Positions 8,216 through 16,720 of a stretch of DNA of 50,105 bases are shown piece by piece. Under the pieces are notes generated by a model that worked only from the letters and a program-made list of their open reading frames with translations, had not been told where the DNA came from and made no database searches. Within the stretch, counting starts at the first letter, position 1, and each line of letters begins with the position of its first letter. The translations under genes were made by a program, and so were the position numbers. Origin of the DNA: an uncultured Eubacterium sp. (GTDB taxonomy: Bacteria; Bacillota; Clostridia; Oscillospirales; Acutalibacteraceae); assembly GCA_934512155.1 (NCBI GenBank), contig CAKSWS010000009.1, positions 1-50,105 on the forward strand, in the 5' to 3' direction.

Positions 8216-10147
8216 TTATTTAACCTCTTCTTTTCTTGTTTTTTTAAGAAGCGCAAGCATTAATGCGCCAACGATTGAACCTGCAACCAAAGCAATGAAA
8301 TAACCAAGCGGATGTTCAACAACCGCAAATGTGAATATGCCGCCGTGAGGAGCCGGGCAAGCACAATTAAACAATGCCGTTACCGCACCTGCAACAGCAG
8401 AACCTACCATACAAGACGGAATAACTCTGAGTGGGTCTGATGCTGCATAAGGAATTGCACCCTCTGTAATAAAGCAAAGTCCCATAATATAATTTACAGG
8501 AGCGTTTTTGATTTCATCTGCAGTCCATTTTTTCTTATTAAATGTTGTTGAAAGAGCAATGGCAATAGGTGGAACCATACCGCCAATCATAACTGCTGCC
8601 ATAATCCAAGTATTTCCGTCTGCAATAGCGGCAGTGCCGAAAACATATGCGGCCTTGTTAAATGGACCGCCCATATCGGTTGCCATCATTGCTGCAAGAA
8701 CGATTGAAAGCAAAATTCTGCTTGTTTCGCCCAAAGATGAAAGTCCGTTTGAAAGGCCTGTATTTATTACTCCGATAACAGGATTAATCAAAAGCATTAC
8801 AACACCCATAAGGAATGTACCTAAAAGCGGATAAATAAATACCGGTTTAATGCCATCCATAGATTTTGGAAGCCAACTAAATGCTTTTTTAAGAAGATTT
8901 ACAAGAACACCTGCTACAAAACCTGCAAAAAGTGCACCTAAAAAGCCCGAAACCGCTTTATCATCGCCTGTAGGTGAAGCGAGTGTGGCACCTGTTGTGG
9001 CAAGATAACCGCCAACAATACCGGGAAGCAAACCGGGTCGGTCGGCAATAGACTGGGCAATATAACCTGCAAGTATAGGAAGCATAAATGAAAATGCAGC
9101 TTTACCAATCCAAAACACAACAGAAGCAAATCCGTTTGTTTGACCAAAATTAGCACCAACATCAGCATTACCGGCAATAGTATCAATTAAAAATCCCAAC
9201 GCAATTAACACACCGCCGCCTACAACAAACGGAAGCATGTGGGAAACACCGTTCATAAGATGCTTATATAATTTTCTGCCAAAACTTTCTTTTCCCTCAT
9301 CATCCTGAGCAGATGCAGAATCGGAGTTTTCTGCATGATAAACGGAAGCTTTACCGTCAATGATTTTTTGAATCAATTCTTCCGGCTTATTAATTCCGTT
9401 TGAAACAGATGTTTTAACAACAGGTTTGCCGTCAAACCTTGCCATTTCAACATTTTTATCTGCGGCAATGATGATACCGTCGCACTGCTGAATTTCTTTT
9501 TTTGTTAAAACATTTTTTGCACCGCCCGAGCCGTTAGTTTCGGCTTTAAGAGGATAGCCCATTTTTTCGCCTGCCGCCTCAAGTGCCTCGGCAGCCATAT
9601 ATGTGTGAGCTATACCCGTTGGGCAAGCTGTAACAGCCAAAATTCTGTAACCCTCTTGCTTTACAGGCTGTTGCTCCTGCTCATCAGGATATTTTACAGC
9701 CTCTTGCTTATCGATTATATTTAAAAATTCCTTAGTCGATTTTGCGTTACGAAGTTTATCACAAAATTCGGGATCCATAAGCATAACCATTAAACGTGAT
9801 AAAATTTCAAGATGTAAATCACCGTCTAAAGGAGCGGCAATCATAAATATAATATCCGACGGCTTACCGTCCGGTGCACCGTAATCAACACCGTTTTCAA
9901 CCGTTATTGCCGATAAACCCGGAGTTTTTACACTTTCAGACTTTGCATGCGGCACGGCAATTCCGTCGCCTATTGCAGTTGAACCGATTGCTTCTCTTTC
10001 CAAAATTGCGGCTTTATATTCTTCCACATTTGCAAGATTTCCCGCATTTTCATGAAGCGTTATAAGTTGATTAATCACATCATCCTTACTAACGGCTTTT
10101 ACATTTAAATTTATTGCGTTTTCTTTAAGTAAATCTGTAATTTTCAT
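8216..10147 (-). CDS. PTS fructose-specific EIIABC permease
   Basis: This 643-aa protein has all three fructose-PTS domains in A-B-C order. EIIA (about 1-150) has His67 in DGIAVPHAKSE; EIIB (about 166-265) has Cys175 in AVTACPTGIAHTYMAAEAL; the membrane domain EIIC (about 290-640) has repeated hydrophobic segments and motifs such as GGPFNKAAYVFG. It imports fructose as fructose-1-phosphate, which the kinase encoded upstream uses next. It is followed after 2 bases by HPr. Function is clear from domain order and neighbours; a mannose-type substrate is less likely because of the adjacent 1-phosphofructokinase. Confidence 0.95.
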   Translation of the reverse strand: MKITDLLKENAINLNVKAVSKDDVINQLITLHENAGNLANVEEYKAAILEREAIGSTAIGDGIAVPHAKSESVKTPGLSAITVENGVDYGAPDGKPSDIIFMIAAPLDGDLHLEILSRLMVMLMDPEFCDKLRNAKSTKEFLNIIDKQEAVKYPDEQEQQPVKQEGYRILAVTACPTGIAHTYMAAEALEAAGEKMGYPLKAETNGSGGAKNVLTKKEIQQCDGIIIAADKNVEMARFDGKPVVKTSVSNGINKPEELIQKIIDGKASVYHAENSDSASAQDDEGKESFGRKLYKHLMNGVSHMLPFVVGGGVLIALGFLIDTIAGNADVGANFGQTNGFASVVFWIGKAAFSFMLPILAGYIAQSIADRPGLLPGIVGGYLATTGATLASPTGDDKAVSGFLGALFAGFVAGVLVNLLKKAFSWLPKSMDGIKPVFIYPLLGTFLMGVVMLLINPVIGVINTGLSNGLSSLGETSRILLSIVLAAMMATDMGGPFNKAAYVFGTAAIADGNTWIMAAVMIGGMVPPIAIALSTTFNKKKWTADEIKNAPVNYIMGLCFITEGAIPYAASDPLRVIPSCMVGSAVAGAVTALFNCACPAPHGGIFTFAVVEHPLGYFIALVAGSIVGALMLALLKKTRKEEVK

Positions 10148-10162
10148 CTCAATTTCCCCCTT

Positions 10163-11074
10163 TTAAGAATTAAACTCGCTGTTAAAAACGCTTAAAATTT
10201 CATCTTTTTCCGCAAGCCCCTTTGAAAACGCTGTTGCATTTCCGCAAGCGGCACCAAGCCTTAATGCATATGCATAATCGGCTTTTTCAATATAGCCTGC
10301 CGTAAATCCGGCAACCATGCTGTCTCCGCACCCAACCGAATTTACAAGTTTGCCTGACGCATTTCCGATTTTGTGAACGCATGAATTTTCATCAATCAGC
10401 ATTGCGCCGTCCTTCGCTCTGGAAACAAGAACATTTCTTGCTCCCATTTCTTGAAGCTTTTTAGCATAAAATTCAATTTCATCATCTGTTTTTGTAATAA
10501 CACCAAACATATCGCCAAGCTCGTGATGATTAGGTTTAATTAGAAACGGCTTGTATTTTAAAACATTCATAAGCAAATCCTGCTCTGCATCAACAACAAG
10601 ATTAACGCCCTTCTCATAGAGCATTTTTGAAATTTGCTCATAAATATCATTTGGAATTGATTTTGGAATAGAGCCTGCCATAATAAGATAATCGCCGCTT
10701 TTTATACTTTCAAGCTTGTGAAAAAGACGATTAATATCTTCTTTTGAAATTTCAGGACCGTTGGCGTTAACATCAATTTCCGTTTGTGCTTTTATTTTAA
10801 CATTAATTCTTGTGTATCCGTTTTTTAAAAAGCAAAAATCTGTATTAATGCCGTCTGCATTAAGCATTTCTTCAATTTGCCTTCCCGTAAAACCTGCCAA
10901 AAATCCCAACGCCTTATTTTCAACACCTAATCGGCTTAAAATAACGGAAACATTTATACCTTTTCCGCCGTAATAAATTTCCTCACTTTTTGTTCTGTTA
11001 ATATCGTCTGTTCGCATTGAACCAACATTCATAACATAATCAAGCGCAGGATTAAAGGTTATCGTATAAATCAA
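10163..11074 (-). CDS. fruK: 1-phosphofructokinase
   Basis: This PfkB-family kinase (303 aa) turns fructose-1-phosphate into fructose-1,6-bisphosphate. It has the N-terminal signature YYGGKGINVSVILSRLG and the C-terminal ATP/anion-hole motif NSVGCGDSMVAGFTAG with the catalytic Asp. The start is TTG at 11074, one base after the fruR stop, and its ribosome site AGAGGTGA lies inside the end of fruR, so translation is probably coupled. It is followed after 15 bases by the permease gene. Tagatose-6-phosphate kinase is a related alternative, but the fructose operon settles the call. Confidence 0.93.
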   Translation of the reverse strand: MIYTITFNPALDYVMNVGSMRTDDINRTKSEEIYYGGKGINVSVILSRLGVENKALGFLAGFTGRQIEEMLNADGINTDFCFLKNGYTRINVKIKAQTEIDVNANGPEISKEDINRLFHKLESIKSGDYLIMAGSIPKSIPNDIYEQISKMLYEKGVNLVVDAEQDLLMNVLKYKPFLIKPNHHELGDMFGVITKTDDEIEFYAKKLQEMGARNVLVSRAKDGAMLIDENSCVHKIGNASGKLVNSVGCGDSMVAGFTAGYIEKADYAYALRLGAACGNATAFSKGLAEKDEILSVFNSEFNS

Positions 11075-11075
11075 T

Positions 11076-11831
11076 TCAAATCACCTCTTTAACAATACCC
11101 TTTTGTTTAATTTGTTCATTATCACATTTATCACAAATAATGCAAGCACTGTCTACAGAAGCAAATGTTACGGCTGATACTTTTGAAAACTTTGTTGAAT
11201 CAACCAAAACATAGCTTACAAAGCTGCGTTCTATAGCCACGGCTTTCAGCATTGCTTCATCTGTATCCGGCGTAGTAAAGCCTTGCTTTTCGCTAACACC
11301 GTTTGCACCGATAAACGATTTTGAAAAATTATATTTTTGCAAATTTGACGCTGCCGCAAGACCTATAATCGCCTCGGTAGTTTCTTTAAGTTCACCGCCT
11401 ATAACAAAAACTTTGCAACCTTTTTCTGCCAGGGATTTTGCATGAGCAATGCCATTTGTTACAAAAGTGGCTTTTGATTTTTCAAGATAATTTGTCATCA
11501 AAAAGGTTGTTGTGCCTGCATCAATAAAAACAAAATCATCATCATTAATTTGCGATGCGGCATATTCGGCTATTTTTTTCTTTTCAGAAACATTTTTTAA
11601 AGACTTAACCGGCATGGAATCTTCATTTTTTAAAAATTCCTGTGGCAATGCGGTTGCACCGCCGTGCACTTTATTAAGTTTTCCCAATTCGGAAAGAGCC
11701 GTTAAATCACGCCTTATTGTTGACTCGCTTGAATCAAAATACTCTGCCAAGTCGTTAACACTTACCGAGCCTTTTTCATGAAGCAAACCTAAAATTTGCC
11801 TTCTTCGTTCCTGTGTCAGCATATTATTCAC
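11076..11831 (-). CDS. fruR: DeoR-family repressor of the fructose operon
   Basis: The N-terminal DeoR helix-turn-helix (TQERRRQILGLLHEKGSVSVNDLAEYF and SESTIRRDLTAL) is followed by a sugar-phosphate sensing domain with FIDAGTTTFLMTNYL and VTNGIAHAKSLAEKG. In Firmicutes such proteins repress fru operons and respond to fructose-1-phosphate or fructose-1,6-bisphosphate. It is the first gene after the promoter at 11992-12020, which implies autoregulation. The start is GTG at 11831 behind AAAGG; an ATG nine bases further in is possible but badly spaced. Confidence 0.9.
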   Translation of the reverse strand: MNNMLTQERRRQILGLLHEKGSVSVNDLAEYFDSSESTIRRDLTALSELGKLNKVHGGATALPQEFLKNEDSMPVKSLKNVSEKKKIAEYAASQINDDDFVFIDAGTTTFLMTNYLEKSKATFVTNGIAHAKSLAEKGCKVFVIGGELKETTEAIIGLAAASNLQKYNFSKSFIGANGVSEKQGFTTPDTDEAMLKAVAIERSFVSYVLVDSTKFSKVSAVTFASVDSACIICDKCDNEQIKQKGIVKEVI

Positions 11832-11908
11832 ATAACCTTTCCGGCTACAAACCGAAATCGAAAATTTTTGATTCGCCTTTGCCGTAGCCTGTCAAAATGC
11901 AATGTGTG

Positions 11909-11937
11909 AGCCGATTAAATATTTTAAACGGCTTTTT
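11909..11937 (+). terminator. Hairpin plus T-run in the fru leader, plus strand
   Basis: AGCCG (11909-11913) and CGGCT (11929-11933) pair, extended inwards by TTAAA/TTTAA after one A-A mismatch, and are followed by TTTTT in the plus orientation. In the fru mRNA (minus) it would be an upstream leader hairpin without a U tract. Its role is unknown. Confidence 0.35.
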
Positions 11938-11964
11938 AATGAAAATGCAAAAGCACATTCATAA

Positions 11965-11980
11965 TTGAAATCGATTTCTT
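11965..11980. promoter_or_regulatory. cre site (CcpA operator) in the fru leader
   Basis: TTGAAATCGATTTCTT matches the cre consensus WTGNAANCGNWNNCWW at every defined position and contains a perfect 12-bp palindrome (11967-11978). It lies just downstream of the expected fru start point (about 11985), where CcpA/HPr-Ser-P would block transcription. The palindrome could instead be the FruR operator. Confidence 0.65.
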
Positions 11981-11991
11981 ATTACACCCCA

Positions 11992-12020
11992 ATTATACAA
12001 ATTCGCTCATTTTCAGTCAA
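11992..12020 (-). promoter_or_regulatory. Promoter of the fru-pts operon
   Basis: Read on the minus strand, TTGACT (12020-12015) and TATAAT (11997-11992) are 17 bases apart, about 160 bases before fruR. The inverted repeat GCTCA/TGAGC lies around the -35 box and may be an operator. The rest of 11832-12214 shows no gene. Confidence 0.8.
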
Positions 12021-12214
12021 TAGTGAGCAGTTATTTTCGTTATTTTGCTTGATTTTCACGATTTTCTTTGTATAAACGATACATTAAACAATCCATATTT
12101 GCACAGTTTTGATTATTTTCTTAAAAGCAATCAATAAAACAATCAAATCATTTCATATTTGCCAAATATATTATCTGTCAAACATAAATATTTTATCAAA
12201 GGAGTTATATAATA

Positions 12215-12243
12215 TTGTTTTTAATTTAAAACTATTGTATAAT
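12215..12243 (+). promoter_or_regulatory. Promoter of ymdB and the lipoprotein gene
   Basis: TTGTTT (12215-12220) and TATAAT (12238-12243) are 17 bases apart, about 40 bases before the ymdB start. It is divergent from the fru promoter about 200 bases away. Confidence 0.6.
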
Positions 12244-12281
12244 CAAAAGCAGATAAACTGATGTAAAAAGCGGTGTTAATT

Positions 12282-13055
12282 TTGAGAATACTTACAATAG
12301 GCGACGTTGTTTCAAAACAAGGGTGTGATTATCTTTTTGAACAACTGCCAAAATTAAAAAAAGATTACAATGCTGACTTAACAATAGTAAACGGTGAAAA
12401 TTCAGCAGTGGGAAACGGCGTGTTACCTCAATCGGCTGATATGATTTTCAATGCCGGTGCAGATGTAATTACCCTTGGAAACCATTCACTGCGACGCCGA
12501 GAAATATATGATTACCTGGATGAAAACGAATATATTATCAGGCCGGCAAATTACCACAGCTCTGCTCCGGGTAAAGGAATTGTTTATATAGACAAGGGAT
12601 TCATCGTTATAGCGGTTATTAATTTGCAAGGTATTGTTTATTTAGAACCTGTAAGAAATCCCTTTGATATTATTGACGATTTGGTACAAGAAGCAAAAAA
12701 CAACGGTGCAAAAATAATTATTGTTGATTTTCACGCCGAAGCCACTGGGGAAAAGAAAGCGTTCGGATATTATGCAGACGGAAAAGTTTCTGTTGTTTTC
12801 GGAACACACACCCACGTACAAACAAGCGACAATCAAATTTTACCTAACGGAACAGGATATATATCCGATATAGGAATGACCGGACCGTTAAATTCGGTTT
12901 TAGGAGTTTCACCGGAATGTGCTGTTGAAAAGATGAAAACAGGATTACCGGTGCGTTTTAAAAATGATGACGGTCCTTGCACAATAGAAGGGTGCCTGTT
13001 TGAAATAGACAACAAAACAGGAAAAACAATTTACACAAAAATTTTTAGGAGATAA
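12282..13055 (+). CDS. ymdB: YmdB-family metallophosphoesterase
   Basis: The 257-aa protein has the metal-binding motifs of the YmdB family: ILTIGDVV near the start, VNGENSA, TLGNHSL, VDFHAEATGEK and FGTHTHVQT. Characterised members hydrolyse cyclic nucleotides in the cytoplasm; in Bacillus YmdB influences biofilm and motility choice. I chose TTG at 12282 because the protein then starts MRILTIGDVV like its relatives and GCGGTG sits at the right distance; an in-frame GTG nine bases upstream overlaps that site. The lipoprotein gene begins 2 bases after its stop. Confidence 0.9.
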   Translation: MRILTIGDVVSKQGCDYLFEQLPKLKKDYNADLTIVNGENSAVGNGVLPQSADMIFNAGADVITLGNHSLRRREIYDYLDENEYIIRPANYHSSAPGKGIVYIDKGFIVIAVINLQGIVYLEPVRNPFDIIDDLVQEAKNNGAKIIIVDFHAEATGEKKAFGYYADGKVSVVFGTHTHVQTSDNQILPNGTGYISDIGMTGPLNSVLGVSPECAVEKMKTGLPVRFKNDDGPCTIEGCLFEIDNKTGKTIYTKIFRR

Positions 13056-13057
13056 TA

Positions 13058-14548
13058 ATGGCAAAACGATTTTTTGCAATAACACTTGTACTTATATTAA
13101 TTGCCTCCATATTCAGTGCATGTTCTTCAAGCAACACTGAGCCTGAAGAAACAACGGCGGCACCTACACAGCAATCTGAAGTTATTGCCGAGGATAATAA
13201 CACCTTTAAATTAAGCTACACTCAGGCAGACAGCTTAAACCCATTTGACGCTGTAACACAAAACAACCAGGTTTTAGACAAACTTGTTTTTGAAAGTTTA
13301 TTTAATTTGGACGATAACTTTAAATCATCTTTAAACATTGCGTCAAGCTATAATTATTCCGATTCTACAACCCTTAATGTTGTTATAACAAGCGGATTAA
13401 CGTTTTCAAACGGCAGTATAATAACGGCAGATGATATTGAAAGGTCGTTTGATAGTGCAAAAAAATCAGAATATTGGGGTAACACTCTTTCAGGTATTAA
13501 ATCCTGCCGTGCCGACTCTTCAAATTCGGTTGTTTTTAATTTGGAATATCCAAATGCATATGCACAAAACCTGTTAACTTTCCCCATTGTTTGCAATGAT
13601 GAAGACAACAATGGATACCCAATAGGAAGCGGCAGATATTATTTTGACAATGAAAACGGCGATTTGGTTTTAAAAGCTAATAAATCAAACGGATTTTCAC
13701 CTAAAATAACAACAATTCATTTAGAAAATATAACATCACTTGATTCCATAGACAATGCCGTTAATATAGGAAACATAAGTTTTGCATTTAGAGATTTAAG
13801 CAACTATTCTTCAAAAAAAATAAGTGCAAACAAAAAACTTGTTAATATGAATAATTTGGTTTACATCGGTTTAAATACAAAAAACGGAATAACGACTAAC
13901 CCTTATATCAGAAAAGCAATTTCATTAGCTGTAGACAGAAGCGTACTTGTAAAAAGCGGTTACGGCAATTTTGCCCAACCTGCCACAAGTATTTTTAACC
14001 CGCAATTTGAACTTTCACAAACAAAATTGTTTGAAAAAGAAGCAGATATTAATGCCGCAAAACAAGCAATTTCCCAAAGCGGCGAATCAAACAAGTCATT
14101 AAATTTACTTGTTAACAACAACAATTCCGACCGTGTAGCTTGCGCAAAGCTTGTGGCACAACAGCTTGAAAACGCAGGATTTACCGTAACAATTTCATCT
14201 GTAACATTTGAAGAATATGAAGGATACGTTTCAAACGAAAATTTTGACCTTTATATAGGCGAAACAAAAATTCCTGCCGATATGAACCTTAATTCATTTT
14301 TCAAAGATGGCGGCTCAACAAGATTTGGAATAAGCCCAAACGGCGATGTTGCAAAAGTTTACAACGACTACCAAAACGGCGATTGTGAGCTCGGCACATT
14401 TTTACTTGAATTCTCAAATGAAATGCCCTATGTTCCCCTTCTTTACAGAAAGGGAATGGTGTGCTTTTCAAAGGCCATGAACGGTGATGTGCAAAGCACA
14501 AACTTTGATTACTTCGGAAATATAGAAAATTGGTATTTTACAACATAA
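13058..14548 (+). CDS. ABC-transporter solute-binding lipoprotein, oligopeptide (SBP family 5) type
   Basis: This 496-aa protein has a signal peptide with lipobox FSAC, so it should be lipid-anchored outside the membrane, followed by a Ser/Thr/Glu linker. The body shows the family-5 pattern: YTQADSLNPFDAVTQNN, LTFSNGSIITADDIERSF, and a later NPYIRKAISLAVDRSVLV block. It likely binds peptides or similar solutes. No permease or ATPase genes lie nearby, so it is an orphan that works with a transporter encoded elsewhere or as a sensor. It is co-transcribed with ymdB (2-base gap). Confidence 0.85.
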   Translation: MAKRFFAITLVLILIASIFSACSSSNTEPEETTAAPTQQSEVIAEDNNTFKLSYTQADSLNPFDAVTQNNQVLDKLVFESLFNLDDNFKSSLNIASSYNYSDSTTLNVVITSGLTFSNGSIITADDIERSFDSAKKSEYWGNTLSGIKSCRADSSNSVVFNLEYPNAYAQNLLTFPIVCNDEDNNGYPIGSGRYYFDNENGDLVLKANKSNGFSPKITTIHLENITSLDSIDNAVNIGNISFAFRDLSNYSSKKISANKKLVNMNNLVYIGLNTKNGITTNPYIRKAISLAVDRSVLVKSGYGNFAQPATSIFNPQFELSQTKLFEKEADINAAKQAISQSGESNKSLNLLVNNNNSDRVACAKLVAQQLENAGFTVTISSVTFEEYEGYVSNENFDLYIGETKIPADMNLNSFFKDGGSTRFGISPNGDVAKVYNDYQNGDCELGTFLLEFSNEMPYVPLLYRKGMVCFSKAMNGDVQSTNFDYFGNIENWYFTT

Positions 14549-14616
14549 AAAAGGTTCATTTTCTTATATCAAATCCTTACTTTACGTTGTTTAAATTATT
14601 GTTTACACTTTATTAC

Positions 14617-14645
14617 TTGATTAAAAAATAAATATATATTATAAT
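14617..14645 (+). promoter_or_regulatory. Promoter of the Asp23-fakA-recG unit
   Basis: TTGATT (14617-14622) and TATAAT (14640-14645) are 17 bases apart and about 40 bases before the Asp23-family gene. Confidence 0.6.
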
Positions 14646-14686
14646 CTTTAATCAGCAAATCAAAATTTATGAACGGAGGTTCATTT

Positions 14687-15046
14687 ATGATTAAATTTGA
14701 AAATCCAAACGGATATATAGAAATTACTAATGAATATTTTGAAAAACTTGTTGGGCAAGCGGCTCAATCATGCTTCGGCGTTACGGGTATGGTTAATTCG
14801 GGACCCATGCAAAGTTTAAAAGCAATTCTTAAAAACAGAGTTGAAAACATTGATAATTCCGACCAAGGAGTTGTTGTAAAAAGCGTTAACGGCGCACTTA
14901 CAATAGACCTTCATATCTCCGTTTCCTATGGTGTTAACGTAAATGCCATTGCAGACAGTATTACTAACAAAGTTCGTTATACTGTAGAATCCGCAACAGA
15001 TTTAAAGGTATCTAACGTTAACGTTTACGTAGACGAAATCAACTAA
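14687..15046 (+). CDS. Asp23/Gls24 family (DUF322) protein
   Basis: This 119-aa protein has the Asp23 pattern: GYIEITNEYFEKLVGQAAQSCFGVTGM at the start, a middle segment VVVKSVNGALTIDLHISVSYG and the ending VRYTVESATDLKVSNVNVYVDEI. Family members are small cytoplasmic or membrane-associated proteins linked to envelope homeostasis in Firmicutes, and they often precede fakA, as here. I chose ATG 14687 because CGGAGG precedes it; an ATG 18 bases upstream overlaps that site. Confidence 0.9.
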   Translation: MIKFENPNGYIEITNEYFEKLVGQAAQSCFGVTGMVNSGPMQSLKAILKNRVENIDNSDQGVVVKSVNGALTIDLHISVSYGVNVNAIADSITNKVRYTVESATDLKVSNVNVYVDEIN

Positions 15047-15059
15047 AGGAGATTATTCA

Positions 15060-16718
15060 ATGATTACAGGAAAAATGTTTAGAGACGGAATAATTTCCGC
15101 CTCAAACAACATTGCAAACAGCAGACAAGCTGTTGATGCCCTTAACATCTTCCCGGTTCCGGACGGTGATACAGGCACAAATATGAGTATGACAATAGGT
15201 GCAGCTGCAAAAGAAATGGCTGTTTTAAGCGATGACTGCACCATTGCAGACGCTTCATCAAGATGTGCATCTGCCCTTTTAAGAGGAGCAAGAGGAAACA
15301 GCGGCGTTATTCTTTCACTTATATTCAGAGGTTTTTCAAAGGGCTTTAAAGATTTAGACGAGGCAGACGGAAAGGCAGTTGCAAAAGCATTTTCCAAAGG
15401 CGTTGAAGCTGCTTATAAAGCCGTTATGAAACCGACAGAAGGCACAATATTAACAGTTGTAAGAGAAGCATCGGAGGCAGCAACAGAAATTGCAAAAGCA
15501 AGTAACGACCCTATTGAAGTTTCTTTTGCGGCACTTAAAGCGGCAAAGGAAGCATTAGCTAAAACACCGGAGATGTTACCTGTTTTGAAAAAAGCAGGTG
15601 TTGTTGATGCCGGCGGTCAAGGTCTTGTTTTGATTCTTCAGGGCTTTGAAAGCGTGTTTGACAACAATGCAATAATTCAACCTCTTGAAGGTTCAGCAGT
15701 TACGCCTGTTTCAACCCCAAGCAAAGAAACTGTTGCAAGTGCATCAGGCGACATAGAATTCGGCTACTGCTCTGAATTTCTTATTGAAAAATCAAAAACT
15801 GCAAATGCTACGGATCCACTTAAACTTCGTGCCTACCTTGAATCAATAGGCGATTGCGTTGTTGTAGTTGATGACAGCGACATTATTAAAGTTCACGTTC
15901 ATTCAAACGAACCCGGCAACGTTATTCAAGCTGCATTAAAATACGGACAGCTTATTAACATTAAAATAGATAACATGCGTTACCAGCACAGAAATGCAAA
16001 TGAAGGCGTTAAAGAAGGTGAGAAACCGGTTATGCCTAAAGCAGAGCCTGTTAACGAATACGGATTTGTGGCAGTTTGTGCAGGCGACGGAATAAGCGAA
16101 TTATTTAAAGATATTGGAGCAGATATAACCGTAAGCGGCGGTCAAACAATGAATCCGTCAACAGATGATATTTTAAACGCAATTATGGCAACGCCAGCCA
16201 AAACCGTTTTTGTTTTGCCTAACAACAAAAATATAATTATGGCAGCTGAGCAAGCCATTCCTCTCGCCGAAGGCAGAGAGGTACGTGTACTTCAAACAAA
16301 AACAATTCCCCAAGGAATTTCGGCAATGCTGATGTTTGATGAATGTGATGATGCAGACGCAAACCAAATGAATATGATGGAGGCTGCTGAAAACGTTTCC
16401 ACAGCCCAAGTAACTTTTGCCGCAAGAGACAGCGAAGTAGACGGAAAGCCTGTTAAAGAAGGCGAAATTATGGGACTTTGTAACGGCAAAATCAAATTTT
16501 TGGGCAACGACATTGCAGATATTGCCTTTAAATCAACAGAAAAAATATTTAAACGAAACCAAAGCAGCATCATAACCGTTATTTACGGCGAAGGAGTTGA
16601 AGAAGAAACTGCAGTTGCCGTTGAAAACAGACTTCGTGAAAAATACGGAAACGACGTTGAAATAAGCATTGTTAACGGTGGCCAGCCGATTTATTACTTT
16701 ATTATTTCTGTGGAGTAA
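15060..16718 (+). CDS. fakA: Fatty acid kinase subunit FakA-like (DAK2 domain, YloV)
   Basis: The 552-aa protein has an N-terminal DhaK-like nucleotide-binding domain with ALNIFPVPDGDTGTNM and RGARGNSGVILS, a middle domain, and a C-terminal DegV-related part with ERREV-type loops. FakA phosphorylates fatty acids bound to FakB so exogenous fatty acids enter phospholipid synthesis. AAAGGAG lies 9 bases before the start. No fakB gene is in the window. Order Asp23, fakA, recG is common in Firmicutes. Confidence 0.92.
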   Translation: MITGKMFRDGIISASNNIANSRQAVDALNIFPVPDGDTGTNMSMTIGAAAKEMAVLSDDCTIADASSRCASALLRGARGNSGVILSLIFRGFSKGFKDLDEADGKAVAKAFSKGVEAAYKAVMKPTEGTILTVVREASEAATEIAKASNDPIEVSFAALKAAKEALAKTPEMLPVLKKAGVVDAGGQGLVLILQGFESVFDNNAIIQPLEGSAVTPVSTPSKETVASASGDIEFGYCSEFLIEKSKTANATDPLKLRAYLESIGDCVVVVDDSDIIKVHVHSNEPGNVIQAALKYGQLINIKIDNMRYQHRNANEGVKEGEKPVMPKAEPVNEYGFVAVCAGDGISELFKDIGADITVSGGQTMNPSTDDILNAIMATPAKTVFVLPNNKNIIMAAEQAIPLAEGREVRVLQTKTIPQGISAMLMFDECDDADANQMNMMEAAENVSTAQVTFAARDSEVDGKPVKEGEIMGLCNGKIKFLGNDIADIAFKSTEKIFKRNQSSIITVIYGEGVEEETAVAVENRLREKYGNDVEISIVNGGQPIYYFIISVE

Positions 16719-16720
16719 AA

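Noticed and set aside
11909..11937. Riboswitch in the fru leader
   Set aside because: Only one imperfect hairpin is seen and no known aptamer pattern is recognisable; it is listed only as a weak hairpin.
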